Of a stretch of 11,237 nt of DNA, positions 1 through 11,237 are shown piece by piece. The notes below the pieces were generated by a model. The model was not told where the DNA came from and made no database searches. It saw only the letters and a program-made list of their open reading frames with translations. Positions within the stretch are counted from its first letter, which is position 1; each line of letters begins with the position of its first letter. A program made the position numbers and the translations under genes. The stretch is from Burkholderiales bacterium (GTDB taxonomy: Bacteria > Pseudomonadota > Gammaproteobacteria > Burkholderiales > Casimicrobiaceae), in NCBI GenBank assembly GCA_025354075.1, contig JANXNO010000271.1:1-11237 (forward strand), read 5' to 3'.

Positions 1-1590
1 TGACGCTCTGGACCTACGAAGGCCCGCCGCATGTCGGCGCGATGCGTGTAGCCACGGCTATGAAGGACGTGCACTATGTGCTGCACGCACCGCAGGGCGA
101 CACGTACGCCGACTTGCTGTTCACTATGATTGAGCGCCGCACCGCGCGGCCACCCGTCACCTACACCACGTTTCAGGCACGCGATTTGGGTGGCGACACC
201 GCGGAGCTATTCAAGACCGCGGCCAAAGACGCTTACGAACGGTTTAAGCCCAAAGCCATGTTGGTAGGCTCCTCATGCACAGCCGAGCTGATTCAGGACG
301 ATCCCGGCGGCCTAGCCAAGGCATTGAACTTACCCATCCCGGTAGTTCCGCTTGAACTCCCTTCGTACCAGAAAAAAGAAAACTGGGGCGCGGCAGAAAC
401 GTTCTATCAAATCGTGCGAACCCTAGCGAAACCTCGCGCTGCGGACAAAGTGCGCGGTGCACGGCCTCGCTGTAATATTCTCGGGCCAAGTGCACTGGGT
501 TTTCGACATCGCGATGATGTTCGCGAAATTTCGAATTTGTTGCGCGAATTGGGCGTTGACGTCAACGTCGTCGCGCCACTTGATGCCACGGTCGATGACA
601 TTGCTCGCCTGACGGACGCTGACTTCAACGTCGTGCTGTACCCTGAAATCGGCGGCCAGGCGGCATCCTGGTTACTTCGTAACTTCAAGCTTCCCGCCAC
701 CAAAACTGTCCCAATCGGTATCGGCGCAACGCGAGACTTCATTGGTGAAGTTGCAGCATTAATCAACGTGGACGCAGCTGAACTGTTGGCGCGTGCACCG
801 GGCTCACGCGCCACCTGGTACGCAAAGTCGGTTGATTCGACCTACCTCACCGGCAAACGAGTATTTATCTTTGGTGATGCGACGCATGTGATTTCGGCGG
901 CTCGCATCGCACAAGACGAGCTTGGCTTCAAGGTCGTCGGTCTTGGCACCTACAGCCGCGAATTCGCCCGTGAAGTGCGCGAAGCGGCGGCTCATTACGG
1001 CGTGGAAGCGCTCATCACGGACGACTATCTGGACGTCGAAGAGCGCGTGCAGGCATTACAGCCCGAGCTGGTACTCGGCACACAGATGGAGCGGCACATC
1101 TCGAAACGTCTTGGTGTGCCTTGTGCCGTCATCTCGGCTCCGGTTCATGTGCAGGATTATCCGGCCCGCTACTCACCCCAGATGGGCTTTGAGGGCGCCA
1201 ATGTGCTGTTTGACACTTGGGTGCACCCCCTGATGATGGGCCTTGAAGAGCACCTTCTCGGTATGTTCAGGGGAGACTTCGAATTTCATGAAGATGCAGC
1301 ACCATCGCACTTGGGCGGTGGCCGAAAAGTTGGTGCAGACACCTTGCCCGTCGAGGCGCAGCTTGATACGGCAATAGAAAACGCCACGCCCGAGCAACTT
1401 CAGGTGGCCGTCGTTGCGACCACTGAGGCATTAACCATCGCGGCTGGCAGCAGCGTGGCGCCATGGGCCGCAGACGCCGAAAAAGAGCTACGCAAGATTC
1501 CTTTTTTTGTTCGCGGCAAGGCCCGCCGAAATACCGAACGCTACGCCCATGAGCATGGCATACCCGTAATCACCATCGAGACTTTATACG

Positions 1591-1616
<26 letters not shown>
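1..1616 (+). CDS. bchB: Light-independent protochlorophyllide reductase subunit B, 5' partial
   Basis: BchB pairs with BchN to form the catalytic heterotetramer of dark-operative protochlorophyllide oxidoreductase, which reduces the C17=C18 bond of protochlorophyllide with electrons from BchL. The reading frame is open from base 3 and reads [15 protein letters not shown], the usual BchB N-terminus. The Met at 42 is therefore internal (family residue 17), and about three residues (Met-x-Leu) lie upstream of the window. The Asp of QGDTYAD (codon 99-101) corresponds to family Asp36, the unusual aspartate ligand of the NB [4Fe-4S] cluster. The Asp of [10 protein letters not shown] (codon 834-836) matches the substrate-proton-donor aspartate (Asp274 in Rhodobacter). 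The last ~45 residues form the PCP_red-type C-terminal domain ([15 protein letters not shown]). The full protein would be about 540 residues, normal for the family. The 3' end overlaps bchH by 26 bases. The family assignment is secure. Confidence 0.97.
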
Positions 1617-6385
<4,769 letters not shown>

Positions 6386-6386
<1 letters not shown>

Positions 6387-7123
6387 TGAATTCGAGCCAG
6401 ACCATCGCCACAGACAGCAGTAACGATCAGCCCAGCCGCTACGAGCATAGGCGGGGCCAGATCGAAACGTACTTTGATCGTACTGCCGCCGAGGCTTGGG
6501 CCCGGTTAACGTCAGCTGCACCGGTTGGGCGTATCCGCGCCACGGTTCGCGCAGGCCGTGATCGTATGCGTCAAACCTTGCTCGACTGGTTACCCGAAGA
6601 GTTGGCCGGTCGACGGATTCTGGATGCGGGATGTGGGACCGGAGCGTTCGCCGTTGAAGTCGCGCGCCGCGGTGCACACGTCGTGGCAATCGACCTTTCG
6701 CCAACGCTGATTGATCTGGCGCGCGAACGTATGCCCGACGATCTGCGCGGCAACATTGAGTGGCGATCCGGGGATATGCTGGATCCAGCACTTGGAAAAT
6801 TTGACCACGTAGTGGCGATGGATTCACTGATTCACTACCAGGCGGAAGACGCAGTGCGTGTCATCTCGTCGCTGGCCAACCGTACGTCGAAGAGTATTGC
6901 GTTTACCTTTGCGCCCAGCAATCCCGCGCTCGAGGTGATGCACGGCTTGGGGCTACTGTTTCCGCGTGGCCACCGGGCGCCGTCGATCGTGCCAATATCT
7001 CCCATTAAGCTGCGACAGCGCCTGGCAACAGCGCCCGAGCTCAGCGCCTGGAAAGTTGCCAACACCCAACGAGTATCGAGCGGGTTCTACACCTCTCAAG
7101 CCATGGAGCTGAATTTGCAATGA
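6386..7123 (+). CDS. bchM: Magnesium protoporphyrin IX methyltransferase
   Basis: BchM is the SAM-dependent O-methyltransferase that makes Mg-protoporphyrin IX 13-monomethyl ester, directly after the BchH-catalysed step. The 245-residue product has a class I methyltransferase fold: SAM motif I ILDAGCGTGAF at residues 78-88, the acidic residue ending beta-2 at Asp103 (VVAIDLSP), and the post-motif segment FDHVVAMDSLIHY at 139-151, which is characteristic of BchM/ChlM. The N-terminal RYEHRRGQIETYFDRTAAEAW is also typical. The ATG at 6386 is preferred over the in-frame TTG at 6383: it forms a TGATG junction with the bchL stop, and GGGA at 6374-6377 gives a weak Shine-Dalgarno at a suitable distance. 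The gene ends in an ATGA overlap with lhaA. Confidence 0.95.
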
Positions 7124-8565
7124 GCAGCGTCTTGAATCGCGCGGAAGCCGCGATGATCAATCAGTGGCGAAAGATCGGTACACGCTATTTGCCGTTCGCC
7201 GATGCCGCAACCACCGAGTTGCCGCTCGCTCGATTGCTGCGTCTTTCGCTATTTCAGGTCACTGTCGGCATGTCAACTGGCCTGCTAGTGGGCACGCTCA
7301 ACAGGGTCATGATTGTTGAGTTGGGCGTATCTGCGTCACTGGTCGCGTTGATGATCGCGATGCCACTCCTGTTTGCGCCGTTTCGCGCTTTGATCGGTTT
7401 CCGCTCGGACACTCACCGGTCAGCATTCGGCTGGCGCCGCGTACCGTTTTTGTGGTTAGGAACCATGCTGCAATTTTGCGGCTTTGGGATGTTGCCATTC
7501 GCACTCATTTTGTTGGGCGGCGATCACGCCTCCCCAATGTGGATCGGTCAGGTTGGAGCCGCGTTTGCCTTTCTGGTGGTTGGCGCTGGAATGCAAATTA
7601 CCCAGACGGCCGGCCTCGCGCTCGCAACGGACTTGGCACCCATCGAAGCGCGGCCCCGGGTGGTCGCGCTGATGTACGTGATGCTTTTGGTTGGAATGCT
7701 GGTGAGCAGCGCGATGTTTGGCCTGCTGTTGCAGGGCTTCACGCCGGTACGCCTGATTCAGGTGGTACAGGGGGCAGGGTTTGTGTCACTCGTTCTAAAT
7801 TCGATAGCTTTGTGGAAGCAGGAAGCGCGGCGCTCGCAGAAGCCGTCGGAAATGCCAGCCCGCCCAAAATTCACCACCTCGTGGGCGAAGTTTGCCGCGT
7901 TTGGCAAAACCCGTCGATTTCTACTGGTTGTTGCGCTCGGTACAGCCGCGTTCAGCATGCAGGACGTCATCCTTGAACCCTACGGGGGCGAGGTGCTGAA
8001 GCTCTCGGTCAGCGCCACGACCGTCCTGACAGCATTAATTGCCATCGGTGCGCTGCTTGGGTTGGTCTGGGCAGCTAGCGGCCTGCAAAAAGGACGTGAT
8101 CCATATCGCCTTTGTGCAGTCGGAGTTGTCGTAGGCGTCGTTGCTTTTTCTGCCATCATTTTTTCGGATCCCCTCGGTTCACCCTTGCTTTTCCGCGTCG
8201 GTGCAGCAATGGTCGGCTTTGGCGGTGGCGTCTTTGCCGTCGGCACGTTAATCGCCGCCATGAGTCTCGATACTTCTGCGGAGGCGGGGCTCACACTTGG
8301 GGCCTGGGGCGCAGTTCAGGCCACCGCTGGTGGGCTCGCTATTGCGGCAGGCGGCATGCTGCGCGATGGTGTCGGCTACCTGGCCACTTCAGGTGCGCTG
8401 GGCGATGCGATGAGCACGGCAGCAGCGGGCTACAGCGCCGTCTATCACGTCGAAATAGCGCTGTTGTTTTTGACGCTCATTGTGATGGGGCCGCTGGTTC
8501 GCCGGAGCGCACCACGCACGTCACCGCACACCACACCATTCGGTCTCGCCGAATTTCCAAAATAG
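7120..8565 (+). CDS. lhaA: Light-harvesting 1 assembly protein, PucC/LhaA-type MFS transporter
   Basis: This is an integral membrane protein of the bacteriochlorophyll-delivery (BCD) branch of the major facilitator superfamily. Family members LhaA and PucC help assemble LH1 and LH2, probably by handling bacteriochlorophyll or chaperoning antenna subunits; the exact transported molecule is not settled. The 481-residue product has a cytosolic start, a conserved PLARLLRLSLFQVTVGM leading into TM1, GTLNRVMIVELGV, the loop FRALIGFRSDTHRSAFGWRR between early helices, and roughly twelve hydrophobic segments in total. Position decides between the paralogues: the gene lies between bchM and puhA, the lhaA slot (formerly orf1696/F1696), whereas pucC lies with pucBA. 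It begins at an ATGA overlap with bchM, with GGAG at 7105-7108 as a possible ribosome site. In Rhodobacter a puhA promoter lies within this gene; no such promoter can be identified by eye here. Confidence 0.93.
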   Translation: MSSVLNRAEAAMINQWRKIGTRYLPFADAATTELPLARLLRLSLFQVTVGMSTGLLVGTLNRVMIVELGVSASLVALMIAMPLLFAPFRALIGFRSDTHRSAFGWRRVPFLWLGTMLQFCGFGMLPFALILLGGDHASPMWIGQVGAAFAFLVVGAGMQITQTAGLALATDLAPIEARPRVVALMYVMLLVGMLVSSAMFGLLLQGFTPVRLIQVVQGAGFVSLVLNSIALWKQEARRSQKPSEMPARPKFTTSWAKFAAFGKTRRFLLVVALGTAAFSMQDVILEPYGGEVLKLSVSATTVLTALIAIGALLGLVWAASGLQKGRDPYRLCAVGVVVGVVAFSAIIFSDPLGSPLLFRVGAAMVGFGGGVFAVGTLIAAMSLDTSAEAGLTLGAWGAVQATAGGLAIAAGGMLRDGVGYLATSGALGDAMSTAAAGYSAVYHVEIALLFLTLIVMGPLVRRSAPRTSPHTTPFGLAEFPK

Positions 8566-8590
8566 ACCACTTGCCAAGGAGACACACGCC
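8566..8590 (+). other. lhaA-puhA intergenic gap
   Basis: These 25 bases are one of two gaps between recognised genes that are not overlaps or under ten bases. They contain only the puhA ribosome site. There is no hairpin, no U tract and no room for a terminator, so lhaA and puhA are expected to share a transcript even if puhA also has its own promoter inside lhaA. Confidence 0.7.
8576..8581 (+). promoter_or_regulatory. Strong Shine-Dalgarno of puhA
   Basis: AAGGAG lies nine bases before the puhA ATG inside the 25-base lhaA-puhA gap. It is the clearest ribosome binding site in the window. The other genes start in overlaps or with weak purine tracts. It also fixes the puhA start at 8591. This fits a need for more PuhA, a structural reaction-centre subunit, than of the enzymes and assembly factors around it (inference). 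Confidence 0.85.
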
Positions 8591-9361
8591 ATGAAATCGG
8601 GAGCACTCGGAACCTACATAGATATTGCACAAGTTGTGCTTTATATGTTTTGGATATTTTTTGCGGGATTGATCTACTACCTGCACCGTGAAAATAAGCG
8701 TGAGGGCTACCCTCTTGAGCACGATAACGGCAGCCGAAAGGTAGTACAGGGTTGGCCTGCTGTGCCAACAGCCAAAATTTTCCGCTTGCGCGATGGAACA
8801 ACACGCAGTTCGCCGCCTGAGGCAAGCAAAGAGCCCCCGCTCAATGCCACGGCCTCGAACCGTTCGCTGGGCACCCCCCTTGACCCCAACGGCGACCCGA
8901 TGCTCGCCGCCGTTGGTCCGGGGTCATATGCACTTCGCGCCGACGTGCCGGATCTGACGTTTGATGGACATCCAAAGCTGGTGCCGCTTCGCGTTGCTAC
9001 AGATTTCCATCTCGAGGCGGCTGATCCTGATCCGCGCGGCATGCAAGTATTCGGCGCTGACGGCGCGGCTGGTGCGACCGTGAAAGACCTTTGGGTTGAT
9101 CGAGCCGAAACCATCCTGCGTTACCTGGAGCTCGAAATCAAAACCAATGACGGCCTGGAGCGCATCCTGCTGCCCATGACATTTGCTCGAATTGCCAGCG
9201 GTCGGGTCACGGTGAACGCGATTCACGGCCACCAGTTCGTCAATGTGCCACGCACCAAAAGCGCCGAAACGATTACGTTGCTTGAAGAGGAAAAAGTCAT
9301 GGCTTATTTCGGTGGTGGAACCCTGTACGCAGACCCGTCACGTATGGAACCACTGGCATGA
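8591..9361 (+). CDS. puhA: Photosynthetic reaction centre H subunit
   Basis: PuhA is the H subunit of the type II reaction centre. It has one membrane helix and a cytoplasmic domain that caps L and M and carries protons to the QB quinone. The 256-residue product has the hallmark N-terminus, with the single transmembrane segment at about residues 12-31 (VVLYMFWIFFAGLIYYL) followed by HRENKREGYPL. The cytoplasmic domain follows, with GMQVFGADG near 150 and DLWVDRAE ending at 173. Asp170 and Glu173 fall at the same numbers as the proton-pathway residues Asp-H170 and Glu-H173 of Rhodobacter. The C-terminal segment EETITLLEEEK-like region (SAETITLLEEEKV, 224-236) is typical. Of the Rhodobacter surface pair His-H126/His-H128, only the first has a counterpart (DGH, His127). 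A strong AAGGAG precedes the start; the stop overlaps puhB by ATGA. Confidence 0.97.
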   Translation: MKSGALGTYIDIAQVVLYMFWIFFAGLIYYLHRENKREGYPLEHDNGSRKVVQGWPAVPTAKIFRLRDGTTRSSPPEASKEPPLNATASNRSLGTPLDPNGDPMLAAVGPGSYALRADVPDLTFDGHPKLVPLRVATDFHLEAADPDPRGMQVFGADGAAGATVKDLWVDRAETILRYLELEIKTNDGLERILLPMTFARIASGRVTVNAIHGHQFVNVPRTKSAETITLLEEEKVMAYFGGGTLYADPSRMEPLA

Positions 9362-10041
9362 TCTACGCCGCACCCGAGCACGAATTTGAAGCATCGCACG
9401 GCCTACCAGCGGCACTACCGAAAGGCGAGCACATCCTGTGGCAGGGCTCGCCTGACTTTCTGTCACTCGCCCGACATGCCTTTCACGTGCCTACGCTCGC
9501 AGCTTACTTCGCGGTGCTCCTGATAGTTCGCGGGTCGTTGGTGATTTCTGATGGGTTAGGTCTGACCGCTGCGGCCACCTCAGTGGCTATCTTGTTTCCG
9601 CTGGCGGTCATCGCGATCGCGCTGGTGACTCTGCTGGCATGGCTGGCAGCACGCTCTGCGGTGTACACCCTCACCAACCGGCGGCTGGTGATGCGAATTG
9701 GCATCGTACTCAACATCACATTCAACCTGCCCTTGTCAGTGGTGAGCTCTGCCGGTCTAAAGTTATTCAAGGATGGCACCGGTGAGATACCGCTGGTGTT
9801 AAATGGCGAGGACAATATTGCGTACCCGCACTTGTGGCCGCATGCACGGCCTTGGCAGATCAAAAAGACGCAACCGATGCTGCGTTGCGTACCGCACGCA
9901 GCGCGTGTAGGCGCGTTGCTGACCGACGCCGTAGCCCGCCTAAAGCCCGTCACCACAGCGTCAACGCCTTATGCCGACGCCGTGAACGCACCTCGATCAG
10001 GCGACGATGCGCCACGCGATCAAATTTCCCTCGCAGCTTGA
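9358..10041 (+). CDS. puhB: Photosynthetic complex assembly protein PuhB
   Basis: PuhB is a membrane protein needed for efficient reaction-centre assembly in Rhodobacter, with a secondary effect on LH1. Its molecular action is not known in detail. The 227-residue product starts with the family signature GLPAALPKGEHILWQGSPDF (15-34), then LARHAFHVPTLAAYFA, two hydrophobic segments at about 43-63 and 71-97, and then YTLTNRRLVMRIG (103-115), the entry of a bacterial PH-like beta domain. A polar tail rich in Ala, Thr and Asp (after about residue 195) looks disordered. The start is the ATGA overlap with the puhA stop, with a weak GGA about ten bases upstream. The next gene, puhC, follows after nine bases. 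The assignment rests on family motifs plus the invariant puhA-puhB-puhC order. Confidence 0.93.
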   Translation: MIYAAPEHEFEASHGLPAALPKGEHILWQGSPDFLSLARHAFHVPTLAAYFAVLLIVRGSLVISDGLGLTAAATSVAILFPLAVIAIALVTLLAWLAARSAVYTLTNRRLVMRIGIVLNITFNLPLSVVSSAGLKLFKDGTGEIPLVLNGEDNIAYPHLWPHARPWQIKKTQPMLRCVPHAARVGALLTDAVARLKPVTTASTPYADAVNAPRSGDDAPRDQISLAA

Positions 10042-10050
10042 ATCATCATT

Positions 10051-10569
10051 ATGAGCACGCATAGCGCAACCTCCTCTCTCACGACGAGCACTGCGGCCAA
10101 TGAGCCTTCGCACTCTGGTCGCAGCATGCCTCTGGCGCTACCGCTGTTTGGCATCGCAGTGACACTGGTTGCAACCATCGCGCTGGTCTTCTGGACTGGC
10201 ACACCTGAACCATCGCCGACAGCCGAAACCGAACGCTTACCGATCCTTGCAGCGCGTGACGTTTTTTTTGAAGACCAGGCAGATGGAAGTGTGCGCGTTG
10301 TCGATGCAAAGCTCAAGCGACAAGTCGAGATCATCGCGCCCGCGAGCAACGGCTTTTTGCGTGGTGCCGTGCGTGGTTTGGTTCGTGAACGGAAACGCCA
10401 GTCCATCGGACCTGAAATTCCATTTACGATAGCGGCGCTGGCCACCGGTCGCGTCGTGCTGCGCGACGCGGCGACGGCGCGGGAAATTGATCTGGCGACG
10501 TTCGGTTCGACCAACGTCGAGGTGTTCGCTCGTCTGCTCCCCATCTCTCCTGCCACCGCAAAGCCGTGA
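10051..10569 (+). CDS. puhC: Photosynthetic complex assembly protein PuhC
   Basis: PuhC is a single-pass membrane protein required for normal reaction-centre and LH1 organisation in Rhodobacter; its biochemical function is unknown. The 172-residue product has a Ser/Thr-rich N-terminal tail (1-25), one transmembrane helix at about 27-48 (PLALPLFGIAVTLVATIALV), and a soluble domain with the family motifs RDVFFEDQADGSVRVVDA, NGFLRGAVRGLVRERKR and TGRVVLRDAATAREIDLATFG. No Shine-Dalgarno is visible in the nine-base gap after puhB (AATCATCATT lies just before ATG), so translation probably depends on ribosomes finishing puhB. A run of eight T at 10262-10269 encodes the VFF of the soluble domain. 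The TGA stop sits inside GTGA, the start of a possible small downstream ORF. Confidence 0.92.
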   Translation: MSTHSATSSLTTSTAANEPSHSGRSMPLALPLFGIAVTLVATIALVFWTGTPEPSPTAETERLPILAARDVFFEDQADGSVRVVDAKLKRQVEIIAPASNGFLRGAVRGLVRERKRQSIGPEIPFTIAALATGRVVLRDAATAREIDLATFGSTNVEVFARLLPISPATAKP

Positions 10570-10706
10570 CACCACGCCGCCCTGTCGCCTCTCGGGCGTG
10601 CCGCCCGACAAACGCAACGATCAAGGCAGAGGACGCTTTTCTTGCCGAGCGTCGACGCGATCCCATCACCTCGCAATACCCCGGTAGAGCGGTACGCGCA
10701 CGATGA
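10566..10706 (+). CDS. Possible 46-residue protein between puhC and puhE
   Basis: The interval between puhC and puhE contains an open frame that starts with GTG sharing GTGA with the puhC stop and ends with TGA sharing ATGA with the puhE start, so it fills the gap exactly. It has no other in-frame ATG, GTG or TTG, and no Shine-Dalgarno, so expression would need coupling to puhC. The predicted peptide has no membrane segment, ten arginines, one lysine and four acidic residues (strongly basic), one cysteine, and a central KAEDAFLAERRRDP segment that could be helical. I do not recognise the family. From memory, Rhodobacter capsulatus has a 55-codon ORF at the same place between the puhC and puhE homologues; similarity to it was not tested. 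Either overlap can arise by chance and 46 open codons is not long at this GC, so this is a candidate only. Confidence 0.4.
   Translation: MTPRRPVASRACRPTNATIKAEDAFLAERRRDPITSQYPGRAVRAR
10592..10608 (+). repeat. Perfect GC-rich inverted repeat (hairpin) between puhC and puhE
   Basis: TCGGGCG and its exact reverse complement CGCCCGA are separated by a three-base TGC loop. The transcript would form a seven-pair, mostly G-C stem starting 22 bases after the puhC stop. What follows is CAAACGCAAC, with no U tract, so it is not a standard intrinsic terminator. It could slow RNA polymerase, protect the upstream puhABC message from 3' decay, or be coding-sequence coincidence inside the small ORF. The repeat itself is seen directly; any role is inference. 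Confidence 0.55.
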
Positions 10707-11237
10707 ACAGTGTTGATATTCTCGTGGCTGGTGCCTACACCCTGTTCGTATGGTGGTTCTGTACGGGGGTTATTTTCTATCTTGATGGTTTGCACAAACG
10801 AACATACTGGATGAGCCTTGGCGCCGCAACTTTTGTCGCGATGTGCGCAATCATTGGGGTGAACGCATCAAGTCGCATTGAATCCGTGCCTAGCGCGTAT
10901 GTGGCGTTTACCTGCGCCATCCTGATTTGGGGCTGGCAGGAGATGTTTTTTTTGATGGGTGTACTTGCAGGGCCGTCGAAAGCGCCTTTGCCAGAAGGCG
11001 TTTCGGAAGCGACCCGATTCAAGCTGGCTGCGCGCGCGGTAATCCATCATGAGCTCGCTTTGCTGGGCGTTGGCATTTTGTTGCTGCTCCTGACATGGCG
11101 GTCACCGAATCAAGTCGGCGGCGCGACGTACCTCTTGTTGTGGCTCATGCGATTGTCGGCCAAACTCAATTTGTTTGTAGGTGTTCGCAACACCTATGCG
11201 CACCTGTTGCCACCACACATCGCCTACCTGGGCAGCT
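10703..11237 (+). CDS. puhE: Photosynthetic complex assembly protein PuhE, 3' partial
   Basis: PuhE is a polytopic membrane protein of the puh operon. In Rhodobacter capsulatus it affects the shift to phototrophic growth and was proposed to modulate bacteriochlorophyll production. The first 178 residues are present and the frame is still open at the window end; the family is usually around 260-270 residues (recall), so the C-terminal third is missing. Features are the start MNSVDILVAGAYTLFVWWF, FYLDGLHKRTYWMSLG after TM1, WGWQEMFFLMGVLAGP near 76-91, HHELALLGVGILLLL near 115-129, and SAKLNLFVGVRNTYAHLLPP at 152-171, with about five hydrophobic segments so far. The ATG at 10703 is the only sensible start: an in-frame TAG lies at 10685-10687 with no start codon between. 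No strong ribosome site is visible. The start shares ATGA with the end of the preceding small ORF. Confidence 0.9.
   Translation, partial: MNSVDILVAGAYTLFVWWFCTGVIFYLDGLHKRTYWMSLGAATFVAMCAIIGVNASSRIESVPSAYVAFTCAILIWGWQEMFFLMGVLAGPSKAPLPEGVSEATRFKLAARAVIHHELALLGVGILLLLLTWRSPNQVGGATYLLLWLMRLSAKLNLFVGVRNTYAHLLPPHIAYLGS

Noticed and set aside
42..44. ATG at 42 as the bchB start
   Set aside because: The frame continues upstream to base 3 and encodes the conserved [14 protein letters not shown]-terminus, so this Met is internal.
8470..8475. TTGACG in the 3' end of lhaA as a -35 element of a puhA promoter
   Set aside because: No acceptable -10 hexamer is found 16-18 bases downstream (the region is GGGGCCGCTGG), so a promoter cannot be supported by eye.
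8300..8590. CrtJ/PpsR-type TGT-N12-ACA operator upstream of puhA
   Set aside because: The TGT triplets checked by eye in this stretch are not followed by ACA at the required distance.
10020..10676. Long antisense open frame of 218 codons opposite puhC
   Set aside because: It lies wholly opposite puhC and the puhC-puhE gap, has no recognisable motif, is rich in Arg/Ser/Ala as expected for a GC-rich shadow frame, and puhC on the + strand has clear family motifs.

Overview
This window is a stretch of a photosynthesis gene cluster from an anoxygenic phototrophic proteobacterium. The gene order bchB-bchH-bchL-bchM-lhaA-puhA-puhB-puhC-(small ORF)-puhE, all on the + strand, matches the conserved bch/puh 'superoperon' arm of purple bacteria. 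Protein character (for example the BchL C-terminus and the PuhA mid-region) looks more beta/gammaproteobacterial than alphaproteobacterial from memory. This is an impression, not a search result. Base composition is moderately GC-rich and even, with no mobile elements, tRNA/rRNA genes or CRISPR.

Bases 1-7123 hold bacteriochlorophyll biosynthesis. bchB (5' end cut by the window) and bchL encode two of the three parts of the dark-operative protochlorophyllide reductase; bchN is expected just upstream. bchH is the porphyrin-binding subunit of Mg-chelatase, and bchM methylates the Mg-protoporphyrin product. Bases 7120-11237 hold reaction-centre and LH1 assembly: lhaA (PucC/LhaA-type MFS protein), puhA (reaction-centre H subunit), puhB and puhC (assembly factors), and puhE (cut by the window's 3' end). 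The first block makes the pigment and the second places it in the photosynthetic membrane.

The genes are packed almost without gaps. There is a 26-base overlap at bchB/bchH, four-base ATGA overlaps at bchH/bchL, bchM/lhaA and puhA/puhB, and a one-base TGATG junction at bchL/bchM. The only junction with a good free-standing Shine-Dalgarno is the 25-base gap before puhA. The only interval above 100 bases lacking a family-recognisable gene is 10570-10702, between puhC and puhE. It holds an unannotated 46-codon ORF that overlaps both neighbours by four bases (GTGA and ATGA), and inside it a perfect GC-rich hairpin. This interval is the least explained part of the window. No wholly new multi-gene system was found; the rest is a well-known cluster with some lineage-specific details.
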